DNA of 64,000 nt from Montifringilla adamsi (GCA_017590115.1 JAGGNK010007115.1:1783967-1847966), one strand, 5' to 3'; counted from the first letter of the stretch, positions 10,431 through 22,321 are shown. The notes: generated by a model not told the origin, from the letters alone. Numbers and translations are program-made.

Positions 10431-11522
10431 GGAGGATTTTCCCTTGGTCCTCCAAGCTGCTGCTCTGGTTTCTATGGAACAGACCTCAACAAAAGAGCTA
10501 AAAAAAAAAACAACAAAAAAAAACCAAACCCCAAGCCCATCAGGTCCGGTTCACATTTGGGGTTTGGATTTCACCTCGGAGGGGAGGGAAGAGGGAAATC
10601 AGACATGGAGGTGTCGTGTCTGTGAGCTCATAAACCGGGGCCAGCAGCTTGAAGATGGAGGAGCTGAGGGACTGTTTAGAGGTTTCCATCACCAAAATGA
10701 GGAGGTGGAGGAAGTCTGGATGATAGTAACCCCATATTAAAAAATTCTGCCCTGTCAACAGGCGAGGAACTACACGGTGGAAATCCGTCTGTGCCGCTGG
10801 AACTGGGAAACCAGATGTCTCCGTGCAATAACTGTCCTGGGAAGGACGACAGGAACACGTTTGCCTTGAGTTGGGGAGGGGGGAAAAAAACCTCCTAAAA
10901 AATCCCAGCCGTGGTTTCAATTAAAACAGCTCAACCCAAATATTGCTGCTATTAATGGGATGTCCAGCTGTGACAGCACCGTGGAGTGTCCCTGTGCAAC
11001 ATCTGCAGCCCAGGAGCTGGGAGGCTGCTCACGGCTCTGCCCACGTGGAGGGGGAAATCCAGGCATGGCAGGGGCTGGGGGAACAGCAAACTGGGCCTAA
11101 CTGGGGAAGGGAGGGGTTTTGGGGATGTAAAATTGGGAATATGGCACGAACTCCGGGTTTGGGTGCAGCAGAAATAAGGCTTGGGTGCTTCAAGAGAAGA
11201 AAGCACTTTGCTGCTTTTCCAGCAGCTGGGAGAAGCAGCACTTGGGCTCCTTGCAGCTTTTAAGCTGTGTTTAAAAATCCTAAACCCAATCCTAAATTGC
11301 AGTGCTGGGATGGGAGCTCTTAAAGCCGGGATTTGCACAGCAGGAGCTGCTCCCACCCTCTCAGGGAGTGCTGCCCTGCAGTGTGGAAACTCTGGAAAGA
11401 TATTCCCGGTCTCCTGGAGGAGATCTGGGGTTTCTGTGCCCTCTGAGGGGAGGCAGGCTTGGGACAAGAACCCAGAGCTGTGTCTGGGATGGTGGGCAGG
11501 AGCTGCTTGCTGAAAACAGTCC
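10431..11522. other. No gene recognised; short A-rich tract
   Basis: 10500-10530 is an A-rich tract (A runs broken by C). The rest is unique sequence with no convincing frame, splice pattern or RNA gene. Confidence 0.45.
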
Positions 11523-11640
11523 TGGAATCGTGGGATTTGGGTTGGAAATCATGGAATTTGGGTTGGAAAATATTAGAGTCCAACTGTTCTCCCACTAAAA
11601 CCTGTCCCCAAGGGCCATATTCACTTTCAAATCCCTGCAG
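11523..11640 (-). mobile_element. CR1: CR1-like 3'-end fragment
   Basis: 'ggatttgggttggaaatc' appears twice in tandem (offset ~23 bp), followed by 'agagtccaactgttctccca' and 'cctgtccccaagggcca', a layout typical of reverse-strand CR1 ends. The doubled terminus suggests a small internal duplication. Confidence 0.6.
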
Positions 11641-12180
11641 GTGACAAGAAAATGCTGGGATGTGGCTGATGGGGACTTTGCAGCCTGGTTCCTTCTGAAA
11701 TCCCTCTCCCGAGTTCCTGCTCCTTAGGAATCCCTACAAACCAAGTGGGATTAAAACTGCAGATCTGACAAGATTTGGGAGACATGGAATGAAGAAAGGC
11801 CCTGGTTGGTGCTTGGGAAGGCAAAGGGGTCCTGGAAGGGTGCAGAGAGAAGGCAAGGCAGGGGAAATGTCTGATCTTGGAGAGGAAAACATCAGCAGCT
11901 GTGGGAGAGGGAGCCAGGGAAGTGTGGAGTCCCTGGGAATGAGGAGACCTGAAGAAACAACTTGGAATAAAAGTGTGGAAAATCCCAGATTCTGTGGAGA
12001 AATAACAGAGGAGGAGGAGGAGGAAGGTGTGCAGGGAGGTGGGAAGCTCCAGCCCTGCCCTCTTTGCATCCTGGTTCCTCTCTCAGAGAAAGGGGAACAC
12101 TGGGATGGGGGAGGAACAGGGATGGGGCACAGGGCTGTCCCTCCAGCCACCCCAGCTCCGACCAAACCCATCCATCCAAG
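11641..12180. other. No gene or repeat recognised
   Basis: Unique sequence with a short GAGGAGGAGG run at about 12008-12025. The open frames that cross it derive their length from the next array. Confidence 0.45.
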
Positions 12181-12975
12181 CTCCTTTGTCAGAGGCAAAG
12201 CACAAAAATCTCCCCATTCTTCCATCCAGACCTGTGCCCTGTTGCATACTCAAGTTCCTGGGACACCCCTGCTCTGTCCCACCCCATCCCTGCTCAGCAC
12301 AAAACCCTCCAGCATTTTCCATCCAGAGCTGTGCCCCAGTGTCCCCAGGCTCCTGGGACACCCCTGCTCTGTCCCACTCCATCCTTATTCAGCATAAAAC
12401 CATCCAACCTTTTCCATCCAGACCTGTGCCCCTGTCCCCCAGTGTCCCCAGTGGCTCTGTCCCACGCCATCCCTGCTCATCACAAAACCCTCCTGCATTT
12501 TCCATCCAGATTTGTACCCCAGAGTCCCCAAGCTCCTGGACACCCCTGCTCTGTCCCACCCCACCCCTGCTCAGCATAAACCCCTCCAACCTTTTCCATC
12601 CATACCTGTGCTCTCATGTCCCCCAATGTCCCCAGTGGCTCTGTCCCACCCCACCTCTGCTCAGGGCACAAAGCCCCCCAACCTTTTCCATCCAGACCTG
12701 TGCCCCAGTGTCCCCCAGTGTCCCCAGTGGCTCTGTCCCACCCCATCACTGCTCAACATCAGCTCCTCCAACCTTTTCCATCTTGTGCCCCAGTGTCCCC
12801 CAGTGTCCCCAGTGGCTCTGTCCCACCCCATCACTGCTCAACATAAGCTCCTCCAACCTTTTCCATCCAGACCTGTGCCTCTGTGTCCCCAAGCTCCTGG
12901 GACACCCCATCACTGCTCAGCATAAACCCCTCCAACCTTTTCCATCCAGACCTGTCCCCCGGTGTCCCCCGGTGT
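12181..12975 (+). repeat. ~90-bp minisatellite (~8-9 copies)
   Basis: Units recur at 12221, 12318, 12413, 12501, 12595, 12687, 12777, 12861 and 12941 (each marked by TTTTCCATCCAGACCTGTGC or a close variant), so unit length drifts between 80 and 97 bp. Internal short repeats (CAGTGTCCCCAGTG) cause the length changes. Because the C/T-rich units have few stops, a 436-codon frame (12027-13337) spans the array despite period changes that are not multiples of three. Confidence 0.92.
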
Positions 12976-13639
12976 CGCCTGGTGTCCCCAAGCTCCAGGA
13001 ACACCCAGCCCAGTCCCAGCCCGTGGCAGGGCTGTGTGTGAGTGCGTGCCTGCCATGGTTTGGTGTTTCCTGCCCGCGACAGGAGCAGTGCAATGTCTGT
13101 CTGCTTTCCCTGCTGGTCTCGCTCCAAGGAGCCCCGTGTTCCTCCCTGCCCGTGTTCCTGGAGCTGCAGCAGGAGCAGCAGGAGCTCTGTGCAGCAGCAG
13201 TGGCCACTTGGCTGGGCTCCAAGGGGACCCTCAGCCACTTCATTTGCACGGGCTGCAGTCGGAGCGGGGGGAGCCCGCCGGGGGAGCAATTCCAGCGCTC
13301 AGACGCCCGCGCCGGGCTCTCATTTCTACCTCATTAACTTTACAGTTTGACAACTTCACAAGGCAGGGACTTCTGTGGGGATTGCTGCTGCACGGCCCGG
13401 TGGCAGACGCTGTCTCCCAGGCCGGGGGTGACCTCATGCAGCGGTGCAATGTGTTTTCCTGCAGCCCTGGGCTGGCAGGGTGTCCCCGGGGGTCCCCTCG
13501 GGCCCCTGGCTGCTGTCACAGCTCCTCCAGGTGAGGCCTGGCCATGGTCTCGCACACCATCGACGGCCCCGGCCCTGCTCTGCCCAGACAAAGGGAAAAG
13601 CCAGGCTTATGGCAAAGTTAGTTAAAATTAATTAGCTCT
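12976..13639. other. CpG-rich segment, no gene seen
   Basis: 13240-13330 and 13380-13580 have many CpGs (for example GAGCGGGGGGAGCCCGCCGG), the densest in this part of the window. A weak CpG island is possible. No exon or transcription start is identifiable. Confidence 0.4.
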
Positions 13640-13860
13640 CTAAAAGCAGGAGAGGACCCAGTGCCCTCTTCCCAGTGTTCAGTGGTCTCAGCACAGACGC
13701 TGAATTAAAAGCTCTGTTTTCTTTTGCCATAAAGAAAACGACTCCGAGGCGCGCGGGGAGAGGCGGAGGGTTGGAAACACAACTTTTATAACCTTTCTTC
13801 TGTTTATAAGGATGGTTTAACCTTTCAGACTTTCCAAAAGCTCGTTGCACAAGCCCTGTC
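13640..13860. other. Candidate conserved non-coding element
   Basis: Balanced non-repetitive sequence with TTTGCCATAAAGAAAACG, ACTTTTATAACC and GTTTATAAGG words, bordered on the left by CpG-rich DNA. Interpreted as a possible regulatory element from texture only. Confidence 0.33.
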
Positions 13861-15004
13861 TGGGCTGGCTGGTGCCTTGTGCCGTGGCAGGTGACTCAGG
13901 ACGGGCTGGAGCAGCAGAGAGGGAGGAGGAAGAGCGGTGAAACACAAACACCCGGAGCTGGAGAGCCTCAGGAAAAGCCCAGAAGCAATAGCTGGGAAAG
14001 ATTATAAATTCTCATGCTCCAGTGCTCTGCAAAGCTCCAGTGAACAGGGGGAAGGACAACCTTTCCCTTCTGGACACGTTGGCTGCCTGCTCAATATTTC
14101 TCCCAGCTGGCCTGAGTGGCTCCTGAAGGCGAGGGAGATCCAGCTTGATTAAATTCCTCCCTCAAAGCCCAGCGTGGGGACTCTGCAGCTCCAGCAGGAG
14201 CTGGTTTGTTCAGGAGGCAGTGCATCCATCACTGCCCAGGATTTTGGATCCAGCCTGTGCTGGTGGAGGCCGGGAATGCCAGGCTGCAGTGACAGCTCCG
14301 AGGCTGGCTGTCCCTGGTGAGACCCTCGTCACCGAGGGAGCAATGCCAGCTTGGCACCGTGACCCAGATTGAGCCTGCAGACCCCCGAGCAGCTCAGGCC
14401 AATCCCACAGCTCAAGGAAATGCAGGAAACCCAGGAAGAGAACTGGGCAAATGCCCCTCACGTGGTGCTCAGCGGGGAAGGCATGAAGAGCTTTCCGGAT
14501 ACCTTCCCACGTTCCTTTGCCACCCAAAGCCACATCCCAGAGAAATCCCACTGGGAACGTGGACAGGACGATTGTTTGAGGGGCTGCTCCGGGGGATGGG
14601 AGCAGGATCATGAGAGGGAACACGGGGAGGTCACGGAGGGACTGGGAAGAAGGTGAAGAGGAGGAGCAGAACGTGCTGGGTGTCCAACAGAGGAGCTTTG
14701 TTTGGAATCACCACAGTTGTGGAGCAGAGGGTTCTTCCTGGTAGAGGAACAAGTGACAGGGTCAGGTCCTTGCTTGACCTGAGAGAGATGAGATTAGATA
14801 AGAGCCTGTCCATGCAGTGCCAGACCTGCACCTGGCAGTGCCCAAAGGGGTGGGAACCATTCCTGCCATTCCCAAATCCCTGCAGGGTGCAGGAGTCCTC
14901 TGCACACCATGGGAGCTCAGCAGGAGCTTTGTCCTGCAGGATGAGTCGAAGGTGTGATCCCCTGGCCCTCCACAGAGCAGAATCCATGCTGGGAGTCGCT
15001 AATT
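13861..15004. other. No gene or repeat recognised
   Basis: Unique sequence. Overlapping 60-140-codon frames on both strands have no recognisable product. Confidence 0.45.
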
Positions 15005-15310
15005 AGGAACAGCACAATTCCACCAGAAGATTCCGAGGCAGGAGATAAAACGTGGGGCACAACCCCCAGCAGTTACAAAGTGGTTCCATTTTCCCTTTCC
15101 TCCAAAAGCAGATCAAAGAGGCGTTTGATGGAGTTAAAACTTGGGGCCAGCTCTTTTGATGGCATAAATTGACTTCCCTCCAACTCAGTGCAGGTGAGAA
15201 TTTGGCTTTATCTATTCAAATAAAAGCTGGTGCAGCACACCAGGTTATAAACTCAGCGAGGCAGGATTATTGTTACAGCAAACAGCTCCGAGCTGCCAAA
15301 ATGGTTGGAG
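15005..15310. other. Candidate conserved non-coding element
   Basis: Contains GCTAATTAGG, CAAATAAAAGC, AAATTGACTTCC and ACAGCAAACAGC in lower-GC, repeat-free sequence. May be a regulatory element. Confidence 0.33.
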
Positions 15311-16534
15311 TTAGATGGGAATCAGGATAGAAAAGGTCATGGCTGTAACAAAAATGGGAGTATCAGGCTGGATTAGTTCACCAGTAGGCCAACAAAGGGA
15401 TGAGGGGCTTGGAAAAATGTGGTGAATCCCTGCAAGCCTTTGAAAGCAGCCCCTGCTCAGCCACAGTTTGCTGCTGGTTGGGCAAAGGGTTGGGCACGAA
15501 ATGCCCACGAGGTGAATTTCATGGAAATTCTTCACCTGCCCCGAGCCAGAGCGGGGCAGGCTCCTGATGAAAGCTTGGCTCTCCCTTGGTTTTATTTCCC
15601 AGGCTGAGCTGGGGTTTGGGGGGCAGCAATCCCTGCCTTGGAGCTCACCCCTGGCAGGCTCCTGCTGCCTCCACCCCACGGGGCTGCCTGGGTTTGGGGT
15701 CTCAGCAGGCTCTGTTTTCTGAGGAATTACCATCTTTATGTGACCAGCAGCCCCTCTGCCACCAGCAGGGACAGGGATGCCCTTCCTTCCCTCGGGATGC
15801 AGCAGATCCCTGGCCTTGGGGTGCCCTGGCTTCGTGGATAAACAGCTTGGGAATTCCCAAAGCTGTGTAGTGGGGCTGAACTGCCTGGAGTGGGGATTTG
15901 GGCTGGGCTTGGGGCTTGAGCTGGGCTTGGGGTTTGAGGGCTGGGGAAGCCTGAGCACCCCCAGTTTCCCTTTCCTGGTGCTGGGGCAGCCTCAGCTCTG
16001 CTGGGAGCACTGGGAGCAGCACGAGGGATGTCACTGGTGCCATGCAGACCCCAGCATCCTGAGGGGACCTGGAAAGGAGCCCATTTCCATCCCACCGTGC
16101 CCAGGGCCCTGCCCCTCTCCCACACGAAGCCCTCACACAGCTGACACTCAGTCATGCAGCAAATTAAACCTGCAGGAAGATGTTTCCAGCTGTTCCCAAT
16201 TAATTGGGTCGCCCGATCCTACGTGGCTCCGTCGCCGCCGGCGGCACGGTGGTGGCATCACCCGTGGCCTGGGGACACTGCCACTGCTGGGCGAGCCCAG
16301 ATCAGCGCAGCTCCAGCAGCCCCTGCAGCTCTCTGCTGTGGGAGTGAAAAGGTTTGGGCACTCATTCCAAAGCACAACCCCCAGATTGTTTTAAATTGGT
16401 TTTTGTTACCGTGAGGAGGTTTCCCGGTCTGTGTCTGCCTGCCGTGCTCAAGGCAGATCCTGGTGGAGCAGACTCCAGCCAGGACCAACTTTACAGGAGA
16501 GGGATCCCCTGCAGATGCAGCTTGTACAGACATT
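15311..16534. other. Unique sequence with a short G-rich tandem patch
   Basis: At 15892-15948 the phrase GGGCTTGGGGCTTGAGCTG and variants repeat over about 55 bp. Elsewhere nothing is recognised; 16200-16260 has a small CpG cluster. Confidence 0.45.
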
Positions 16535-16596
16535 TAGGTTGGATTCGACGATCTCAGAGGTTTTTCCAACCTAACTGCTTCAGTGATTCTGTGGAA
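16535..16596 (+). mobile_element. CR1: CR1 3'-terminal fragment
   Basis: 'aggttggattcgacgatctc', 'agaggtttttccaacctaac', 'gtgattctgtgg' is the forward CR1 terminus of the 'ttggactcgatgatc' subfamily type. Confidence 0.85.
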
Positions 16597-16628
16597 ATCA
16601 AAAGGATGAGCACACGCTTCTCCTGACA

Positions 16629-16961
16629 GACCCTGGAGAACCTTCCAGGGCCTAAAGGGGCTCCAGGAGAGCTGGAGAGGGACTGGGGACAAGGCACGGA
16701 GGGACAGGACACAGGGAATGGCTTCACATTAACAGAGATTAAGATTAGGTGGGATATTGGGAAGGAATTCTTCCCTGTGAGGGTGGGGAGGGGCTGGGAT
16801 GGAATTCCCAGAGAAGCTGTGGCTGCCCTTGGATCCCTTGGAGTGCCCAAGGCCAGACTGGACAGGGCTTGGAGCACCCTGGGATAGTGGAAGGTGTTGG
16901 GGCTGGAACTGGAGGGTTTTAAGGTCCTTTCCCATCCCAAACCATTCCAGGATTCCATGGG
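16629..16961 (+). mobile_element. CR1: CR1 3'-end fragment
   Basis: About 330 bp in CR1 order: 'aaaggggctccaggagagct', 'gggacaaggcacggagggac', 'ggatattgggaaggaattct', 'gagaagctgtggctgccctt', 'ttttaaggtcctttcccatc', ending 'aaaccattccaggattccat'. It directly follows another CR1 terminus of a different subtype. Confidence 0.92.
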
Positions 16962-18187
16962 ATGGGGCTGGCTGGGCTCTGGTGACCTCTCCCATGTACC
17001 TGAGCAGGGCCTGGATGAAATCACCCCTCAGTGAATCCCTGGATCTCAGTGCAGGGAGGAATCTCAGATTCTCCTCAGCGTTCCAAGCCGTTCCAGCTCC
17101 TGCTGGAAGGAGTTCAGGCCTCATTTCTCCCAATAACTTCTCACTCAGCACCTCCCTGCTCTGGGTACCACCATGCTCCCACTTCAGACGCCGGGTAATT
17201 CTCCGGGAATTCTCCATTCCCGCCCAGCCAGCTCGTCTGTTCCCTCATTTATTCCTGTCTGCTCCCTTATTTATTCCCCACGATCCAGAAAGAGTTAAAG
17301 GAGAAGAAAACATTTGGCTGGTGGTGGTTTCCAAAGCCTCATTACAGCTGAAATCAAGTAACCACTAAATCTTGTGTGGTTACAGAGGTCACTGCTGTTC
17401 TGGCACGGCGGCGCCAATCCCGGGGCAGGAATTTCACTTCCCTCCCAGGAAAAGTGCGCACAGAGTTGAAGGGATGAGAAGGAGCAGCCTCGTGGGGACC
17501 ACAAGGGCTCTTTCATGCCTGCAGATCCCAAGTTTTTCCCAGTGGAGCAGGGACAACTCTCTGTGTTTCCAGGCTCCGGCCCCGCTGTTCTGGCGGGGAA
17601 TTTCAGAGGGATTTGCCACCAACTTGGAGACATCTCTGGCTGTCCTGTGGAATAAGGAGGAATTCCTTGGGTGTGCACACGGATGGAGCCGAGCCAGGAG
17701 GAGGCTGAGCCTTGTGATGGCATTGTTGGGAATGCTGGGGGTATGTTTGGATACCCCAGTGTTGCTCCAAGCCCTGCTCCTGGAGGGATGGGAGCTGGGA
17801 ATCTGGGAGTTGTTACTCCAGAGGTGCAGGAGCATCCCTGATGCAGCAGAAGATTAAATTTTCCAATGGCCAGAGGATTCCTGGTCTCAGGAGAGGCTGC
17901 ATGCAGGGATTTGCAGGCTGGACAGAGAGGTTGAAGTTTGCAGGAAAATTCCTTCCCAGCTGGAGTGTGTTACCAGCTCCAGAGTGGATCTCCCAGGGCA
18001 GTGAACTGAGATATTCCATTTCCACACGGCTGAAAGTTGGGAGAGGATGGAGCAGGGCATGGAGAGCCTGGCAGTGCCACCCACAGGGTTTTAGTACCAG
18101 CAGCACTTTGGGTGCTGGAGATTCCCAACACAGCTGAAATTTGGGAGAGCTCCAGAAAAGCCCGGGATGCTCAGGGAAAAGCAGTGG
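16962..18187. other. No gene or repeat recognised
   Basis: Unique sequence between CR1 and the 21-bp array. The 189-codon frame at 16799-17368 begins inside CR1 and has no known relatives that I recognise. Confidence 0.45.
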
Positions 18188-18679
18188 GTCAATGAAATCC
18201 CACAATGGATCAATGAAATCCCACAATGGATCATGAAATCCCACAATGGATCAATGAAATCCCACAATGGATCAATGAAATCCCACAATGGATCAATGAA
18301 ATCTCACAATGGATCATGAAATCCCACAATGGATCATGAAATCCCACAATGGATCAATGAAATCCCACAATGGATCAATGAAATCTCACAATGGATCATG
18401 AAATCCCACAATGGATCAATGAAATCCCACAATGGATCAATGAAATCTCACAATGGATCAATGAATCCCACAATGGATCAATGAAATCCCACAATGGATC
18501 AATGAAATCTCACAATGGATCATGAAATCCCACAATGGATCAATGAAATCCCACAATGGATCAATGCAATCTCACAATGGATCAATGAAATCCCACAATG
18601 GATCAATGACAGCCCACAATGGATCAATGAAACCCCACAATGGATCAATGAAATCCCACAATGGATCAATGAAATCCCT
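18188..18679 (+). repeat. 21-bp minisatellite (~23 copies)
   Basis: About 490 bp of head-to-tail units with core ATGAAATCCCACAATGG preceded by ATCA. Unit lengths of 21, 20 and 18-19 bp alternate because the CAA after AT is sometimes reduced; some units have TCTCAC for TCCCAC, and late units diverge (GACAGCCCAC, GAAACCCCAC). Length variants suggest ongoing slippage or unequal exchange. Confidence 0.95.
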
Positions 18680-19095
18680 GGAAAAGGCTGCAGCAGACGC
18701 CCATTCACTTTTCAAACGGCCTCAATTCCATTCCTTCCATCCCACGCCAAGGGAATCAATCCGAGCTGGATCGTGTGAGCTGTGAATGGAGAGGGCTGCT
18801 CAGGGTGGCTGAGCTGATCTGCTCGAAACTCACACCTTTAATTAGCTGGAATTAATTGTCTCGAGTGCTGCCGCATGCACACAGAGCGGGCTGGGGATTT
18901 AGAAGGAAAATTCCAGAGACAGCTCCATTCCCTTCCCTCCTGCTCAGGAATGCCACCAGAGCTGATTTATTTCAGGGGTGAGCTGCAAGGACCGAAATGA
19001 AACGCGTGCCACACAAACAATGATGCACCTCATTTAAATGTTCCCTTCTTAATTAAAGCTGGGTAATTGCGCTGTGCCCTTTTATTGCCCTCCCG
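18680..19095. other. Candidate conserved non-coding elements
   Basis: 18815-18880 carries TTTAATTAGCTGGAATTAATTG and 19030-19090 carries TTCTTAATTAAAGCTGGGTA; both are homeodomain-type TAATTA contexts in otherwise unique DNA. Regulatory function is an inference. Confidence 0.35.
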
Positions 19096-19249
19096 GGGCA
19101 GCGTGGCTGGAAAGTCACTTCACACACACTCAATTCCTGCTCTCGGCTTTTTCAGCTCCTTCTGCCCCACCTGGGCTTTCCAAGAGGGATGGTTTGGTCC
19201 CAGGGCAGTCGGGATTCAGGGCAGGGACACAGGGAACAAACAGGGTTTG

Positions 19250-19407
19250 GGATATTGGGAAGGAATCCTTCCCTGTGGGGTGGGGAGGGGCTGGGATGGA
19301 ATTCCCAGAGAAGCTGTGGCTGCCCCTGGGTCCTGGGAGTGTCCAAGGCCAGGCTGGAAGGGGTTTGGAGCAACCTGGGATAGAGGAAGGTGTCCCTGCC
19401 CATGGGG
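19250..19407 (+). mobile_element. CR1: CR1 3'-end fragment
   Basis: 'ggatattgggaaggaatcct', 'gagaagctgtggctgcccct', 'gagtgtccaaggccaggctg', 'ggagcaacctgggatagagg'. Very similar to the copy near 16.75-16.9 kb, so likely the same subfamily; it lacks the final terminus. Confidence 0.9.
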
Positions 19408-19582
19408 AGCCTCTCTGCTCTGTTTTGATTTCTGGGGGGAGTTTAGGACCAGCTTTGCACTCAGTTTAGACCAGGGTTTAATCTGCAAAGAACCTTTGAG
19501 AGCAGCCCTTGGATGGAGACCTCAGGCCGTTTTTGCTCCTTCCAGAGGAAGAACTTCCCAGATGTGCTTCCCACAGAGAGAA
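19408..19582. other. Unique spacer between CR1 fragments
   Basis: Nothing recognisable beyond the CR1 pieces on each side. Confidence 0.4.
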
Positions 19583-19690
19583 ATCATGGAACCACAGCCT
19601 GGTTTGGGCTGGAAGGGACCTTTGGGATCATCCTGCCATGAGCAGGACTCGCTCCCCTAGACCAGGCTGGACAGCAGGCCCAGCTCATCG
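19583..19690 (-). mobile_element. CR1: CR1 3'-end fragment
   Basis: 'atcatggaaccacagcctgg', 'tttgggctggaagggacctt', 'ctagaccaggctggac': a reverse-strand CR1 terminus. Confidence 0.85.
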
Positions 19691-20486
19691 CCAGCAAACC
19701 CTCACTGCTGCTGTCCCTTCCTGACCTTTGCAGCAGCCATGGAAGGAGGGGTTCCCACGAGGAAACCTCACAGGAGGAGCAGGGCTGATCTTTCATGGAA
19801 TCCCAGCCCTGGAAGTGCAGCAATTCCAGCCCATCCCTGGGGGAGACAGGCACGGGCGAGCTCTGGGGACACCAGAAGGTGACAAAGGCACCAACCCCCA
19901 TTTTTAGGAAAGCTCCTCCTGCCCATCCTGCTCTTCCATCCCCCCCAGCCACAACTCCCCTTCCCTCTGCTGTTTGCCCTGGCACAGCTCCACGTGGGAT
20001 CAGGGCAGGAACAGCATTCCCTCCCTTCCGTGTCTCATTTGTTTGGGCATCATCCCGGGCTAATCCCCAGTTAATTACTGCAGGATGATGCTTTCCACGA
20101 ATCAAAGAGCACCTTTGTGCCTGCTCCAGTTCAGCATGTCCAGAGCAGCATTTCTGCTCCGTGGGCAGATGGAGCACAGCAGGAATTCTGCATCCCCTGG
20201 GACAGGCTCTCCTCCGGGTGGGTCAAGCAGTGCATTTCTCTCCTCTGTGGTTTTGGGCTTGGTTTTGTTTTCACAGCTAATTTCCAAAAGCCTTGGTGGG
20301 GATCAAAAGGGCTCAGCAAACTTTGACGTTCATTTTTTGGCCAATCCTGCGCAAAATTCGTCAGCTCTGCCATGTGAACTTCTGCTCTTTGAACTAAAGG
20401 GGGAGAAGAATTCCAGAACGGGACACTCTGGAGTTGTTTTTTATAGGAGCAGGTACATAGGAAAAACACAACTTCTCAAAATACTC
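19691..20486. other. No gene or repeat recognised
   Basis: Unique sequence. 20040-20100 and 20330-20360 are modestly AT-rich. Frames of 61-222 codons overlap on both strands without recognisable content. Confidence 0.45.
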
Positions 20487-20600
20487 TTGGAATCCTGGAA
20501 TGGTTTGGGTTGGAAGGGACCTTCGATCCCATCCAGTTCCAACCCCAACTTTCCACTATCCCAGGTTGCTCCAAGCCCCGTCCAGCCTGGCCTGGAAATG
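20487..20600 (-). mobile_element. CR1: CR1 3'-end fragment
   Basis: 'ttggaatcctggaatggttt', 'gggttggaagggaccttcga', 'tccagttccaaccccaactt', 'ttgctccaagccccgtccag'. Confidence 0.92.
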
Positions 20601-21024
20601 TTTTCCTGGTTCCTTGGGACACTGCAGGTCCTCAGGGTGAGGGTCTGTCAGAGCTGCAGGACATTCACTTCTTTCACAGGCAGGGCAGCCTCTTTTCTTT
20701 CATATATTCCTCATCATTCCAATTTTTGGGAAGTTTCTGTAGTATGGGAATGATGCCTCTGGAGAAAGTGAAGAGAAAGAAGGATGTGAGAAACAGGAAA
20801 ATCAGAATAAATCTCATCACAGATGATGAGCAGTCCCACGTGCCTGCAAACGAGGGATTAAAGAATTATTGTAGACTTTAGCAGGAATTCTGCTTTCCAT
20901 CTTCAGGATACTTTACAAATCCCAGTTAATTCAAATCCACAGCATCCTTGGAAGGAACAAACCCAGTTTTTAGGTGGGATAAGTTTTAAAGCAGGAAAAG
21001 AAACCTGAGAGGTGTGGGAGCAGA
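20601..21024. other. No gene or repeat recognised
   Basis: Unique, slightly AT-rich sequence preceding a polypyrimidine tract. Confidence 0.4.
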
Positions 21025-21096
21025 CTTTCTCCTTTCTCCTTTCTCCTTTCCCCTTTCCCCTTTCCTTTCCTTTCCCTTTCCCTTTCCCTTTCCTCC
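21025..21096 (+). repeat. Polypyrimidine (CTTTCC/CTTTCTC)n tract
   Basis: About 70 bp containing only C and T, shifting from CTTTCTC to CCCTTTC to CCTTTC units. Uninterrupted polypyrimidine of this length can form triplex DNA in vitro; no function is shown here. Confidence 0.92.
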
Positions 21097-22188
21097 CTGG
21101 GCATCCCTCTCCCAAGAGGAGAACTCCAGGAGGATGAAACACTGATAACAAAACTGAGATAAACTCTGGAATTTCTCACCCATCTCCTTTCCCTCCCAGC
21201 TCCCCTGGATAAGAGCAGCCACGAGATGCCCTCAATGCCAAGATGGGATTTCTCTGTTCTTCCCTCAGCCCACGGGGCTGGGACAGCACATGGAGTAATT
21301 AATTTTGACTTACAGAAGCTGGATTAAATTGGATCGAAAGGGGTGAAAATAGGATTAGGAATGGAGTTTAGCCAAGAGCAAACAGAATTAAAACTCACAG
21401 GGAGCAGCTCAGCACAGCTGATGGCAGTGATGGGATGAGAGGAGACAGCCTGGCACATTTCTGAGGGGTCATGGCAGAGATTGGAACCCAGTGCCTGAGC
21501 GGATGGGGGAGAATTCAAAAATAAAGTATTTTTTAAATTGTTCTTGTTGGATTTCTTGATGTTTCCAAGGATTAATTTGAAAACTATTGTGCAGAATGAG
21601 CAGGAGTCTCCCTAAAGCCCGGCCCACATAAAAGTGTGCAGGGCTTTCAACACATGCCCCGAAATCTAATTAGTCTGGGATTATGCCTGTCACAAATCAT
21701 CAGAGCTGGAAGGATCCTTAGCAGGAAAACCAACTCCTCTCCCTGAAATCCTCCTCGCAGAGCCTGGAGACAAACCAGGTTCGGAATTTCCGTTTCCATC
21801 TCCTCCATGGTGAGAATTCCTGGGACTCCTCTGAGTCCCCATCCACTGTCAGGGCCTGGATATTCTTGGATTTGGGCCTGGTTTAGCCTGGGTTGCTGCA
21901 GGGAATTAGGAGCTGGCTGTGCTGGGCTCAGTCTGGGGTGGGTTTGGCCTCCCTGACGGCTGCTGCAGGTCCTGAGCTCCTTTCCCATCCCTCCCCTTGA
22001 TCCCAGTGGGAATCCTGTGCACTAAACTGGAGCAGGTCCCGCTCTTCCCTTGCTGCTGAGTTAGTCCTTGTCTAACCCAGAGGTTCCCAGGCCTGGATTT
22101 GCTGAGGATTAGCCCTAAACCAGGAACGTCCAAACTTTGTATGAGGCCTTGTGGCTTCCCCTGCCAACTGCTGGGCACAGAGCTTGAC
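21097..22188. other. No gene or repeat recognised
   Basis: Unique sequence with an AT-rich patch at 21290-21340 and another at 21515-21600. Confidence 0.45.
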
Positions 22189-22321
22189 ATCCCTTTCTCT
22201 CTGGATTTTTATCCCTTTCTCCCTGGATTTTTATCCCTCTCTCCCTGCCTTTACATCCTTCTCTCTCTGGATTTTAACCCCCCTCCATCCCTACCTTTAC
22301 ATCCCCCTTTCCCTGCCCTTA
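22189..22321 (+). repeat. ~22-bp minisatellite (~6 copies)
   Basis: Units alternate CCCTTTCTCCCTGGATTTTTA with CCCTGCCTTTACAT-type variants. Diverged, C/T-rich on this strand. Confidence 0.85.

Noticed and set aside
12027..13337. 436-codon plus-strand open frame
   Set aside because: Most of its length is the ~90-bp minisatellite; unit lengths are not multiples of three, so no repeated peptide is preserved, and there is no recognisable domain. It is open because the C/T-rich units lack stops.
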